This document shows positions 52,726 through 62,391 of a DNA stretch of 64,000 nt, one piece after another. Each line of letters opens with the position of its first letter. Position 1 is the stretch's first letter. The notes beneath the pieces are model-generated. The model was not told the DNA's origin. It did no database searches and worked only from the letters and a program-made list of their open reading frames with translations. The DNA comes from Bacillota bacterium (GTDB lineage Bacteria; Bacillota_A; Clostridia; Lachnospirales; Lachnospiraceae): assembly GCA_023443625.1 (NCBI GenBank), contig JAEZTQ010000001.1:1-64000 (forward strand). Reading direction: 5' to 3'. A program made the position numbers and the translations under genes.

Positions 52726-53349
52726 TTACTTAGTATATTGATCCATCTGAAGCATTTTATCCATTACCTCTATATCTATTAAGGTTTCCATTACCTTATC
52801 TTCATTTAAATCGTCTAATACCTTGTTATAGGCTATGACTAGTTCATTCATAAATTCCTCGATTTTTTGCATTCCTGTGGCTTGATTAACTCCTATCTGC
52901 CCTTGTATCTCCAGTTCCTTGTAGTTATCAATGAGTTTTACCGTAGTAGGCAGATAATAAAGAAAAAACTGACTTATTTTTGAACCTTTACTCGGGTATT
53001 TTTTTATGTACTCAATGATCTGATGGGAATAATTTTCTATGGCACCTATTTGTTTCTTAACATTATCATTGGATATGGCATTACGTAATAATCTTATCCT
53101 ATCCAAATTATCTTTAGCGGATATCAACATATCGTCAATGTAAGAATCTCCTGAATTAATATTCTTGTATTTTTTATTAACAAATAAAGTGGGTATAACA
53201 TAAGCTGCAATCAAATACAATAAAATCGATAATATACCTGCTATTAAAAAATCTATCATACGATATAAGGGAAAAAGAAATGCATATACAATCCATAGTA
53301 ATCCGATTAAATAAATTGGTACAACTGATTTACTTTTTACTATCTTCAA
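52726..53349 (-). CDS. XpaC-like membrane protein (5-bromo-4-chloroindolyl phosphate hydrolysis family)
   Basis: A 207-residue protein with two N-terminal membrane helices (about 10-30 and 34-55) and a helical cytoplasmic part (NIDDMLISAKDNLDRI-like YIDDMLISAKDNLDRIR). It matches the XpaC family seen with LemA/TelA-type genes in Firmicutes. AGAGGTGA is 5 bases before a TTG at 53349; the GTG at 53358 overlaps that site. It is first gene of the TPM operon. Confidence 0.7.
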   Translation of the reverse strand: MKIVKSKSVVPIYLIGLLWIVYAFLFPLYRMIDFLIAGILSILLYLIAAYVIPTLFVNKKYKNINSGDSYIDDMLISAKDNLDRIRLLRNAISNDNVKKQIGAIENYSHQIIEYIKKYPSKGSKISQFFLYYLPTTVKLIDNYKELEIQGQIGVNQATGMQKIEEFMNELVIAYNKVLDDLNEDKVMETLIDIEVMDKMLQMDQYTK

Positions 53350-53843
53350 AGCTCTCACCTCTTTATGCGCATTATCCTACAATTTCCTACATTATAGCAA
53401 TATTCCCCTTACTTCACAAGTTATAAGCTGATTAAAAATGCTTGTTTATTTCTAATTTTCTCTTAATAACGAATTAAAAGATATAAATCATGCCTGCTAG
53501 TTATTGATTTATCTATTACTTATATTGTAAAATTAATATGTACCCTTGAACTTTATGCAAAGATAAAGCTCAACTATTCACTTCACAAACAAAGGAGACA
53601 TCTCTGATATGTCCAGACATGGGAATTTAAGAAAATTTGCAACAAACCACAACTTTTGCAATATTCTGAGCAACCCCTGCAATTCTAATCTCTATTATTC
53701 TATGCTACAATATTTCTGACATATGGTTTCCTGCGGGAGCCTATCTTACAAGATATGAAGCCTTTTCTTCGGCACATGGAAGAAAAACTATGGAAATAAA
53801 CTTGGCTGGTTTGGGAAGCCATCACGAAAGGAGTAAGCAAAGA
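53350..53843. other. Intergenic region before the UxuB-like gene
   Basis: About 490 AT-rich bases between divergent genes. A TACAAT -10-like box lies at 53706-53711 without a matching -35. A 36-codon candidate frame is listed separately at 53609-53719. Confidence 0.4.
53609..53719 (+). CDS. Candidate small ORF, 36 codons, with a good ribosome site
   Basis: AAAGGAG lies 11 bases before the ATG at 53609. The peptide starts MSRHGNLRKFATNHNF and ends YYSMLQYF; it has three Cys/Asn-rich stretches and no hydrophobic run. It lies 125 bases before the oxidoreductase ATG. It could be a leader peptide or chance. Confidence 0.25.
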   Translation: MSRHGNLRKFATNHNFCNILSNPCNSNLYYSMLQYF

Positions 53844-55457
53844 ATGAGATTAAATCATAGAGGATTGCAAAATAGGAAGGCTTGGCAGGAAGCAGGCTAT
53901 CACTTACCAGAATATAACCGTACCTTAGTAGAAGAAGAAACAAAGAAAAACCCTCGCTGGATACACTTTGGAGCAGGCAACATCTTTCGTGCCTTCCAAG
54001 CCAATGTGATGCAAGAGCTTCTTAATAAAGGTATCTGCAAATCCGGTTTAATTGTAGCCGAAGGTTATGATTATGAAATAATAGAAAAAATAAACCGTCC
54101 CCATGATAATTACAGCATCCTTGTAACCTTAAAGGCAGATGGTTCTATAGAAAAGAGTGTTACTGGAAGTATTGTAGAATCCTTAGTCTTAGATAGTGAG
54201 AACAAAGAAGAGTTCCAAGGTTTAAAGGATGTTTTTCGTAATCCCAGTCTGCAAATGGCCAGCTTTACTATCACTGAAAAGGGGTATCTTCTTTATAATG
54301 GAGCCGGTCAGCCTTTGCCTTCTGTTGAAGTTGATTTTCATAACGGACCAAGGGCACCCATAAGCTACCTGGGTAAGATCACGGCCCTTATTTATGAACG
54401 CTACCTTAATGGCCAACTTCCCCTTGCTCTTGTCAGCATGGATAACTGCTCTCACAATGGCACCTTACTTTCCAATGCAATTGTGACTTATGCAAAACAT
54501 TGGGTTACCATGGGATTGGTTGAGGATACCTTTGTCAGCTACCTAACTAATCCACAAAAAATATCCTTTCCCTGGAGTATGATAGACAAAATTACCCCTA
54601 GACCAGATGTGAAAATACAGGACTTATTAGCAAAGGATGGTATTGATGATATTGCTCCAATCATCACTGGAAAGAACACCTATGTTGCTCCCTTTGTAAA
54701 TGCAGAGGAATGCCAATACCTTGTAATTGAAGACCATTTTCCCAATGGGAAACTACCTCTTGACCAGGCAGGTATTATATATACCACAAGAGAAACTGTA
54801 GATAAGGTGGAAAAGATGAAGGTTTGCACCTGTTTAAATCCCTTACACACTACACTTGCAATCTTCGGCTGCCTCCTGGGATATGAACGTATCTCAGAAG
54901 AAATGAATAATCCTGCTCTTAAAAAGTTGGTGGAGATTATCGGTTATCAGGAAGGTCTGCCCGTGGTGGTGAATCCGGGTATCATCGAGCCTAAAGCATT
55001 TATTCATGAGGTTTTGAACGTGAGAATTCCTAATCCCTTTATGCCGGATACACCACAACGTATTGCAACAGATACCTCTCAAAAGCTTTCCATTCGTTTT
55101 GGGGAAACAATAAAAGCATACCAAGGTTCCAACAAATTCCATACTACAGACCTTAAAATGATACCTCTCGTATTCGCTGGTTGGTTACGTTACCTTATGG
55201 CAGTGGATGATGAAGGTAATCCCTTTACACTAAGCCCAGATCCCCTCTTAGACTCCCTTTGTCCGTTTCTTAATGAACTGCGCCTTGGTCACACAGCAGA
55301 AGCTGAAGCTATTCTCAAACCCGTCTTGGCAAATGCAATGATATTTGGTGTTAATTTATATGAAGCAGGCCTTGCACAACAAGTTCTAACCTATTATAAA
55401 GAATTATCCGCAGGTACTGGTGCTGTAAAGATGGTACTAGAAAAATATCTAAGTTAA
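53844..55457 (+). CDS. Mannitol dehydrogenase-family oxidoreductase (UxuB-like)
   Basis: A 537-residue NAD(P)-dependent polyol dehydrogenase. RWIHFGAGNIFRAFQ starts the Rossmann domain. The substrate domain has SMDNCSHNG and the catalytic Lys region near PRAFIHEVLN-like PKAFIHEVLNVR. Family members include UxuB (D-mannonate to fructuronate), UxaB and mannitol dehydrogenase. The uronate genes nearby favour UxuB. AAGGAG lies 10 bases before the ATG at 53844; codons upstream are not supported. A terminator follows. Confidence 0.82.
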   Translation: MRLNHRGLQNRKAWQEAGYHLPEYNRTLVEEETKKNPRWIHFGAGNIFRAFQANVMQELLNKGICKSGLIVAEGYDYEIIEKINRPHDNYSILVTLKADGSIEKSVTGSIVESLVLDSENKEEFQGLKDVFRNPSLQMASFTITEKGYLLYNGAGQPLPSVEVDFHNGPRAPISYLGKITALIYERYLNGQLPLALVSMDNCSHNGTLLSNAIVTYAKHWVTMGLVEDTFVSYLTNPQKISFPWSMIDKITPRPDVKIQDLLAKDGIDDIAPIITGKNTYVAPFVNAEECQYLVIEDHFPNGKLPLDQAGIIYTTRETVDKVEKMKVCTCLNPLHTTLAIFGCLLGYERISEEMNNPALKKLVEIIGYQEGLPVVVNPGIIEPKAFIHEVLNVRIPNPFMPDTPQRIATDTSQKLSIRFGETIKAYQGSNKFHTTDLKMIPLVFAGWLRYLMAVDDEGNPFTLSPDPLLDSLCPFLNELRLGHTAEAEAILKPVLANAMIFGVNLYEAGLAQQVLTYYKELSAGTGAVKMVLEKYLS

Positions 55458-55509
55458 TTCATAGGGTAAAGGATATTACGTATGACAGTGAAATTGAAGT
55501 TGCCCTTAT

Positions 55510-55552
55510 AGCAATAGCCTGCCACGTTGGGGCAGGCTATTGCTTTGGTTTT
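55510..55552 (+). terminator. Intrinsic terminator after the UxuB-like gene
   Basis: A perfect 14-bp stem AGCAATAGCCTGCC/GGCAGGCTATTGCT with a 7-base loop is followed by TTGGTTTTT on the plus strand. It lies between two convergent genes. Confidence 0.85.
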
Positions 55553-55589
55553 TGAGAAACTATGACAGATTGTTAATTTTGTATTTGTT

Positions 55590-57461
55590 TTAACCTTGAA
55601 TCGTATTTTCTTCCATGTAATTATAGCTTGGAACAATCTCATGTACAAGTTTACGTATATCAGAACATTCATTTACCGCAGCTTCTTCCAGCTCCTTTAT
55701 TCTTGCAAGGAATTCCCCTTCCTCAATGGGGATTGGTCTGCCAATATGTATCAGTTTATTTGCTGTACTTAAAAGCCCTTCTTCATCTAATAATAACTCT
55801 TCATAAAGCTTCTCACCAGGACGTAATCCTGTATAAATAATGGATATATCTTTTCCAGGTACAAAACCCGAAAGACGGATTAGGTTCTGTGCTAACTCCG
55901 AAATCTTAATTGGTTCCCCCATATCGAGAATAAAAATTTCTCCACCTTTTGCATATGCTCCAGCTTGAAGAACCAAGGTGACTGCTTCTGTAATGGTCAT
56001 AAAATAACGTATAATTTCGGGGTGTGTTACGGTTACCGGACCTCCATTTTTTATCTGTTCTTTAAATAAAGGAATCACACTTCCGTTACTTTCCAACACA
56101 TTACCAAAGCGTACGGCAACATATTCTGTCTTTGAGTGATTATTAAAGGTTTGCATAATCATTTCACATATCCTTTTAGTGGCCCCCATAATATTGGCGG
56201 GGTTCACAGCTTTATCCGATGATATTAAAACAAAACGTTCCACTCCGTAATAATCTGCTGCCTTTGCCACTTTATAGGTTCCTATTACATTGTTTTTTAT
56301 AGCTTCATTGGGGCTGTCTTCCATTAGTGGTACATGCTTATGTGCCGCCGCATGATATACGATATGGGGCTGATAATTCTCAAAAATCCAATTCATCCGC
56401 TTCGTATTACGTACAGATGCAATTAAAATAACCAAATCTAATTGAGGATATTTATTCTTCAACTCCTGTTGTATAAAGTAGGCATTGTTTTCATATATAT
56501 CAACAATAATCAATTGCTTTGGATTATAACCTGCTATTTGTCTGGAGAGTTCACTGCCAATTGATCCACCACCCCCTGTGACCAAAATCACCTTACCAGT
56601 TATATAATTCATAATATTGGGGTTATCTATCTGAATTGGTTCCCTCCCAAGCAAATCCTCAATCTGTACCGGACGCAGAAAGCTTACACTGATTTCTTCA
56701 TTAATCAACTGATACATGCCTGGCAGTATTTTTAAGGAGCATTCTGTATTTTTACAAATAGTACTAATTTCTTTTATTGTATTCCTTGGCACGGAGGGCA
56801 TTGCAATAATTATATCAGTAATTTTCTGTGCTTTTGCACATTCAATAATACAAGACCGATCGCCCGCAATCTTAACCCCCTGGATATAGCTGTTAATTTT
56901 ACTTTTATTATCATCAATAACGCATACAACAACTCCTTCTACATAATTGCTACTATTAATTTCTTTAATAATAGCACTTGCAGCTTCGCCTGCGCCTATT
57001 ACCATAATACGCTTTTTGACATTTCTTTGAGATCTGTAGGATAATTGTCGAGCATAGCGATAAAAAAAACGATTTCCACTGATGGATAAAATCAAAAATA
57101 CAGTACTTAAGGGATAATAACTCCTGGGCACATTTAACCTCATAACAATATACATCCCCACCAACTGAAGGAAACCTGATATTATACAAGCAAATAAAAT
57201 ATTAGCCATCTCTTCAATTCCAGCATATTTCCAGAGGCTGTGATAAAGGCGAAACACAAAAAATACAAATATTGTAGTTATTGAATTAATTACAGCATAC
57301 ATCAGAACATTTTCAGAAAAATAGACAGGTACTTCGCTAATATTGAAATTAAACCTTGCTAATAAGGCCAAGTAGGCTGATATATTAATTAATATAATAT
57401 CTAACGTAATAAGAAATAACCTTCTTATAAAAAGTTGTTTATCCATTATAATTTGTTTCAT
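55590..57461 (-). CDS. Membrane-bound nucleotide-sugar 4,6-dehydratase (CapD/FlaA1/PglF type)
   Basis: A 623-residue polysaccharide-biosynthesis protein. Four membrane helices (about 10-120) are followed by a CoA-binding-like domain (about 140-260, MVIGAGEAASAIIKEI). The extended SDR domain (about 285-560) has LVTGGGGSIGSELS, SSDKAVNPANIMGATKR and RFGNVLESNGSVIP. These convert UDP-GlcNAc to 4-keto-6-deoxy sugars for capsule, teichoic acid or glycoprotein. The Met in place of the catalytic Tyr (MGATK) is typical of this large subgroup. AGGAAAGG precedes the ATG. Confidence 0.9.
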   Translation of the reverse strand: MKQIIMDKQLFIRRLFLITLDIILINISAYLALLARFNFNISEVPVYFSENVLMYAVINSITTIFVFFVFRLYHSLWKYAGIEEMANILFACIISGFLQLVGMYIVMRLNVPRSYYPLSTVFLILSISGNRFFYRYARQLSYRSQRNVKKRIMVIGAGEAASAIIKEINSSNYVEGVVVCVIDDNKSKINSYIQGVKIAGDRSCIIECAKAQKITDIIIAMPSVPRNTIKEISTICKNTECSLKILPGMYQLINEEISVSFLRPVQIEDLLGREPIQIDNPNIMNYITGKVILVTGGGGSIGSELSRQIAGYNPKQLIIVDIYENNAYFIQQELKNKYPQLDLVILIASVRNTKRMNWIFENYQPHIVYHAAAHKHVPLMEDSPNEAIKNNVIGTYKVAKAADYYGVERFVLISSDKAVNPANIMGATKRICEMIMQTFNNHSKTEYVAVRFGNVLESNGSVIPLFKEQIKNGGPVTVTHPEIIRYFMTITEAVTLVLQAGAYAKGGEIFILDMGEPIKISELAQNLIRLSGFVPGKDISIIYTGLRPGEKLYEELLLDEEGLLSTANKLIHIGRPIPIEEGEFLARIKELEEAAVNECSDIRKLVHEIVPSYNYMEENTIQG

Positions 57462-57660
57462 TTGCTATGTAACCTTTCCTTCGTAATGGAATTTATATTA
57501 AATAGCTTAATATTTCATTACGCATAATAATTCAAATACTATATTAGCATCTAAATAAATGATTTACAATCTATGAATTATTAATAGGTAAAAAACTTCT
57601 TTACATATTAAATTCAGCATAAAAACAAGAAAGTGACAGCTGTTCCTAATATGCAAAATA

Positions 57661-57733
57661 GTCTCGGATGTACCGAGACTGGTGCGACTGCCTGTCGCAC
57701 ATAAACACCCCACTACAAAATGTAATGGGGTGT
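57661..57733. terminator. Three adjacent hairpins between the CapD-like and LRR/transglutaminase genes
   Basis: GTCTCGG/CCGAGAC (57661-57679), GTGCGAC/GTCGCAC (57682-57700) and ACACCCCA..TACA/TGTA..TGGGGTGT (57705-57733) follow one another. The last is about 20 bases past the stop of the minus-strand gene at 57754 and is followed by TTTAT, so it is the probable terminator. Confidence 0.6.
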
Positions 57734-57753
57734 CAAAATCTTCATTCTCTTCA

Positions 57754-60543
57754 TCATTTATTATAATCTGCAGGACAAATTGGATAGTTTGTATAATCAT
57801 ATTGCCACTCATGATCCAGACTCATCTGGGCATCACTGATCAAAAAGTAATCATACCTTATCCTGTCTTCATCCCATGAGGGATCATCCCAAGTAGTATC
57901 GATATGATAATAAGATCCATCCAATTTAACAATGTTCCAAGCATGTCCAATACCGAATGAGTATAAACCATTATACGCAAGGCCTGTTACATAATGACAC
58001 TCAATTCCAGCAAGCTTCATTAAGAGGCCAAAAGCTTTTGCATAGCCCTCACATACAGCTGTTCCATACTCAAATACCGCCCTTTCCATAAAGGAGGTAT
58101 CCGGTATCGTCCCTTCAACATAGTTCATATGGTCATAGTTTGTATTTCTTACCACCCAGTCATGAGCTCCTTTAATAATGTCATAGTCATTAACAGCTGT
58201 TGCCTTAAGATTGTTTATGACCGAAAGAGCTTTCTGTAATGTGGAATAATCCTCCATACCTAATAGGTTCTCTGCTCCGTTTAGATAGCACTCTGCGATA
58301 CCTGCAAATCTCGTATTTTGAAATGCTGAACCCACCGAAAAGGTACGAGCTCTGTTAATTTCTGCATTTACCGTAGTTAAGTTGTAACATTCGGTAAAGG
58401 CAAAATCTTCTATATCAACTGTAGAAGCAGGGATATTAACTTCTCTTAGATTTTCAAATCCAGAAAAAGCCCCACTACAGATGGTTGTGGTATTTACTAA
58501 GGTTACTTTTCTGACATTTTTATAAATATATTTAAGAATATGATTTGAGTCAATCTCCTCCATATTGAGATAGAGTTCCTCTATCTTACAGTCCTGTCCA
58601 TCACCCTTTATTCCATAGAAAAGGTTCTGCTTGGTATATTCATTATAATGAATAACCTTACTCTCTAATCGAAGGACTCTTAGATTAGAGCATCCATAGA
58701 ATGGACCATAAGCTGCAATATGACCTCCACTCTCGTATACCGTTTGGGTTCCGGGAATTGTAATTTCTGTCAAAGCAGTACATCCAGCAAAGGCCATGGC
58801 TCCCAGGCTGGCTACCTCTCCTGTGAGGGTAATTGACTTCAAGGATATACAGTTTGCTAACGCTCTTAGACCAATTGATATGGATTTGCCTTGTAAGGAT
58901 ATCGAAGTAAGACTTTTGTTATTGTAAAAGCAATCCATCTCCAATGCGATAGTATCACCACTCCAGGTTACGGTTTTTAGGGTAGCACACTGTCCAAATC
59001 CTGTACGAACTATGGTAACGGGAAGACCTTCCACTTCAGACAGAATAACAGCATTTTTTGTTCCACTTTCTGCCCCTACCACAGAGGCAAAGGCATCTCC
59101 AAGTTCATAGATGACGCCATTCATTGTCACTCGTTTTCCTGTACCTGATGTATTGCCAGAGTTACCACCAGTGTTTGAATTTCCATTCTGATTACCCGAA
59201 CCAGAGGAATCTCCTATATCGGTATCGGGTGTCTCTATGACCTCTTCTCCCTCTACCTTTATTTCAAGGACTGCTCTTTTACTTCCTATACTTACAGTTA
59301 AATAATAAGTACCTTTTTCTTCCGCATATAATGTTACACGATTGCCATCTTCTCTGATAGTAGCCTTAGAAGGATTTGATATGGTCCATTCCATATCCGC
59401 GTCCCCTGGTAAATTAACACTATAGCTTTCCTCTGTATGGACATTGATTCTCGTTTTTCCACTTATCTTGAAATCAGCAGCTTCACCTACATATATGGTT
59501 GTAGTCATTTCATAGATGGATTCAGGCGTATTATAACACAAACGAAGCTGTGTTCTTCCAGCTTTCAGTCCTCTTACTATAATCTCTTCGTCTGTTTCGT
59601 TATAGATTTCGGCTATTTCCTCATCCTCAATAAACCAATCGGAATTCTTTTGTACTTGTTTGGAATTAACAGAGAAGGTAGTGGTTCCAGCAATGGTAGT
59701 ATTTGGATTACCAATAATTTGCAAATCATTTACCTTAACTGTCTTTTCTCCATATCCATCAGATGTCTCTGCGCTAATCTTAAAAGTACCAGCTTTCAGT
59801 GCAGTAATTTCCTGCCGGATCCCATTTCCATCTCCCAGATAAGCAATATTATCATCAGATACATACCACCAGTCCGCCATATAGGGATCATTACTGATCG
59901 TATAGGTAAAGGTCTCCCCCACAATCATGCCGTCTTCTCCTGATATGACTAGTTGATCCATCGTCGGAGCTAATATCTTTACTTTACAGCTACTTTTCAG
60001 GGAGCCTGCAGTTGCAGTTACCGTCACAGTACCACTAGAAAGACCAGTTAATTCTCCTGTGGAAGGGTTGATACTCGCCAGCTCCTTATTGGATACACTC
60101 CATTTTACTTTACTCTTACTTCCATATACCTTTGCTTGAAATTGAAAGCTATCTTCCATTACAACTTCATTTGCTTGCTTCGTAATATCTATATATGGTT
60201 TTTTTACCGTGACATATAAATATTTCTTATATGTCTTTTTATTATGCTTAATGGTTACAGTGATTTTGGCAGTCCCAGTAGCTACTGGAGTTACCTTACC
60301 TTTCTTTGATACAAGTGCAACCTTCTTATTAGACGTACTGTAGGTTACTGTAGCGGATTTTGATAGATTATTTACTCCTATTACATGGGTATTATATCCA
60401 ATATATAAGGTGGTCTTGGTTGTCTTAAGTTCAGGTGTTGCAGCCGCCCAAACCTCATCTTTCCCTTGGTTAATGGTGAATAGCACCAAGAGAACTCCTA
60501 GGACTAAAAGTATCTTTCTTCCCCATCTTGCGTAATTTTGCAT
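57754..60543 (-). CDS. Secreted Ig-like/LRR/transglutaminase surface protein
   Basis: A 929-residue exported protein. A signal peptide cuts near residue 35. Then come BIG2-type Ig-like domains (about 40-440, for example SKKGKVTPVATGTAKITV), a Gly/Ser/Asn-rich linker (about 455-480), BspA-type LRR_5 repeats (about 490-745, FAGCTALTEITIPG), and a transglutaminase-like domain near 770-920. The catalytic set is Cys (GTAVCEGYAKAFG), His (GHAWNIVKL) and Asp (HIDTTWDDP). It may cross-link or cleave surface proteins. AAAGGAG is 8 bases before the ATG at 60543. The upstream ECF pair is in a separate transcript. Confidence 0.85.
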   Translation of the reverse strand: MQNYARWGRKILLVLGVLLVLFTINQGKDEVWAAATPELKTTKTTLYIGYNTHVIGVNNLSKSATVTYSTSNKKVALVSKKGKVTPVATGTAKITVTIKHNKKTYKKYLYVTVKKPYIDITKQANEVVMEDSFQFQAKVYGSKSKVKWSVSNKELASINPSTGELTGLSSGTVTVTATAGSLKSSCKVKILAPTMDQLVISGEDGMIVGETFTYTISNDPYMADWWYVSDDNIAYLGDGNGIRQEITALKAGTFKISAETSDGYGEKTVKVNDLQIIGNPNTTIAGTTTFSVNSKQVQKNSDWFIEDEEIAEIYNETDEEIIVRGLKAGRTQLRLCYNTPESIYEMTTTIYVGEAADFKISGKTRINVHTEESYSVNLPGDADMEWTISNPSKATIREDGNRVTLYAEEKGTYYLTVSIGSKRAVLEIKVEGEEVIETPDTDIGDSSGSGNQNGNSNTGGNSGNTSGTGKRVTMNGVIYELGDAFASVVGAESGTKNAVILSEVEGLPVTIVRTGFGQCATLKTVTWSGDTIALEMDCFYNNKSLTSISLQGKSISIGLRALANCISLKSITLTGEVASLGAMAFAGCTALTEITIPGTQTVYESGGHIAAYGPFYGCSNLRVLRLESKVIHYNEYTKQNLFYGIKGDGQDCKIEELYLNMEEIDSNHILKYIYKNVRKVTLVNTTTICSGAFSGFENLREVNIPASTVDIEDFAFTECYNLTTVNAEINRARTFSVGSAFQNTRFAGIAECYLNGAENLLGMEDYSTLQKALSVINNLKATAVNDYDIIKGAHDWVVRNTNYDHMNYVEGTIPDTSFMERAVFEYGTAVCEGYAKAFGLLMKLAGIECHYVTGLAYNGLYSFGIGHAWNIVKLDGSYYHIDTTWDDPSWDEDRIRYDYFLISDAQMSLDHEWQYDYTNYPICPADYNK

Positions 60544-60706
60544 TCTTACTTCTCCTTTGTAGTCATATTGATCTATCATTTGATTATTATGTACTCTGAC
60601 ATTTATTATAACATTTAATACTATATTTTTCCACCATATATAGCCAAAATATGTAGTATAATAAGTGCAAAATTATCAAAATCATTGCTTTGAATTTGCA
60701 AGAATG

Positions 60707-60741
60707 AAAAAACAGCTAGAGTTACTACTCTGCTGTTTTTT
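60707..60741 (-). terminator. Intrinsic terminator after the anti-sigma gene
   Basis: On the minus strand an AACAGC-AGAGT stem with one bulge is flanked by A-runs and followed by TTTTTT. It separates the sigma/anti-sigma operon from the LRR/transglutaminase gene. Confidence 0.85.
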
Positions 60742-60807
60742 CATAAACCATTAATTTTTAGTGATTAACTATATTATAGTAATGTTCCTTTTGCAACCAT
60801 AAATTAT

Positions 60808-61671
60808 TTAATGGAAAGAATCGATAATTCTTTTTAATTCCAACAATTTAATATCTCCCTTTAAAGTATATTTTATATTACTATCATAAAATATCGCTGT
60901 ATAATTATTTATTCTGGCAGAATTATTATTTCCTATAATTTGTGCTTCTATTCCGTTTGATCCTGTATACGTTTCATGGTAGTTATATGATAGACCCGAA
61001 TAATCTTCATTCGATCCTACTAATTTCTTTTTTGTACCTGTGATAAAAAAATCGATATTTAAGCTAATCGGTGAAGCATATTTGTCATCCTCTGTTTGAG
61101 GATATTTATAACCAGCACCAGTTCCTTGCCTCTCAAATTCTTTTAGATCACCAATAATATACAAGTAGCTCATGATATTTACGGAATTCGATCCAAACTT
61201 CTCATCGCCGTCAAGGGGATACCATAATACTACCTTCTCCTCATATTCCTCATCATATGCCAAATCACTGGTTAATATATTAATTCCAAGTTCATCTGTG
61301 CAATTTTTTAAGGATGTATAATACTTCGTTCCTGTGTAAACTCCATAATAATCAAATTTTTCAGGTTTATTGACTGTAATTAGATTCATGTTCACTTCGG
61401 GTAGTACGATACTTTGGGATGTTACCCTATCCTTCACAAAAAATTCAGATGCAAAGGTATAAACATGCTTCCAATTAATGGTGACAAACAAGATTATACA
61501 TGCTGCAATAACAGCAGTGAATTTTCCTCTCATTGTTTTTGTCCTATCGGCAACTACTTTATCATTAAATAGTTTATATATATGATCCGTAGATAAATGC
61601 GTCTGCTCTTCCAGTATATAGATCTGTTCAAAATCATCCGTTATTACTCGATTTGATTTACAAATTTTCAT
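60808..61671 (-). CDS. Membrane-anchored anti-sigma factor (DUF4367-like C-terminus)
   Basis: A 287-residue protein. A cytoplasmic start (about 1-48) would bind the sigma factor. One membrane helix spans about 50-68 (FTAVIAACIILFVTI). The extracellular domain ends NIKYTLKGDIKLLELKRII, typical of DUF4367. It overlaps the sigma gene by 14 bases, the usual anti-sigma arrangement. AAAGGGG precedes the ATG. The signal sensed is unknown. Confidence 0.78.
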   Translation of the reverse strand: MKICKSNRVITDDFEQIYILEEQTHLSTDHIYKLFNDKVVADRTKTMRGKFTAVIAACIILFVTINWKHVYTFASEFFVKDRVTSQSIVLPEVNMNLITVNKPEKFDYYGVYTGTKYYTSLKNCTDELGINILTSDLAYDEEYEEKVVLWYPLDGDEKFGSNSVNIMSYLYIIGDLKEFERQGTGAGYKYPQTEDDKYASPISLNIDFFITGTKKKLVGSNEDYSGLSYNYHETYTGSNGIEAQIIGNNNSARINNYTAIFYDSNIKYTLKGDIKLLELKRIIDSFH

Positions 61672-62215
61672 AGGAATATCCCCTTTCAGATAAGCTTTTT
61701 TTCAACTTTCTTCTGGCTCTAACCAACTTCGCTTTTACTGTATTTGTATTCAGTTGCATATCCTCCGATATCTTTTTCACTGTATCTCCATCCAAGTAAT
61801 GCTTTTTAATTATCTCCTTGTCCGGAAATTTTAACAAATCTACTTCATTTAGCAGTATGTCCTTTGTTTCGTTGTCTATCATCTTGAATTCCGGCGAAGT
61901 ATCTCCAGTGATTTCAGCAGCATCTTCCATAAATATTAAGTTATGGTTTTCCCGCAATTTGTTAATTGCCATGTTTCTTGAAATCATACCAAGATAATTT
62001 TTCAAGGTTCCCTTCTTTGCATCCAGCTTATCACTTTGCTTCCATAGTGCAAAGAAAACATCTGCAACAACCTCCTCCACATCTTCAGTCCTCATAGAAG
62101 CAGAAATTCTACTTTTAACAATCGCTCCAACATAATTCTTATATGTGTTAATAACTTCTTCGTAAGCGTTCATATCTCGCCGCTTCAGCCTTGTTATCAG
62201 AATTTCATCCTCCAA
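61658..62215 (-). CDS. ECF-type RNA polymerase sigma factor
   Basis: A 185-residue sigma-70-family factor. Region 2 lies about 10-75 (YEEVINTYKNYVGAIVKSRI, TEDVEEVVADVFFALWKQ). Region 4 lies near 125-175 (FPDKEIIKKHYLDGDTVKKISEDMQLNTNTVKAKLVRARRKLK, broken here). The start is a TTG with GGGAG four bases upstream. It is co-transcribed with its anti-sigma factor. Confidence 0.88.
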   Translation of the reverse strand: MEDEILITRLKRRDMNAYEEVINTYKNYVGAIVKSRISASMRTEDVEEVVADVFFALWKQSDKLDAKKGTLKNYLGMISRNMAINKLRENHNLIFMEDAAEITGDTSPEFKMIDNETKDILLNEVDLLKFPDKEIIKKHYLDGDTVKKISEDMQLNTNTVKAKLVRARRKLKKSLSERGYSYENL

Positions 62216-62391
62216 TTATCTCCCTCCCCATAAAAAACTTAATACGTATTTTCATTTATTTCAGCTGATATTAGTATAATCACATCATTACCCTTTTTGG
62301 TTGCATATCAAAACAACACGAATTACATCTCGTATCAGACCCTGGAAATTCTCCATAAAGCACACACCTTTGCTATAGCTCTGTTGCCGTT

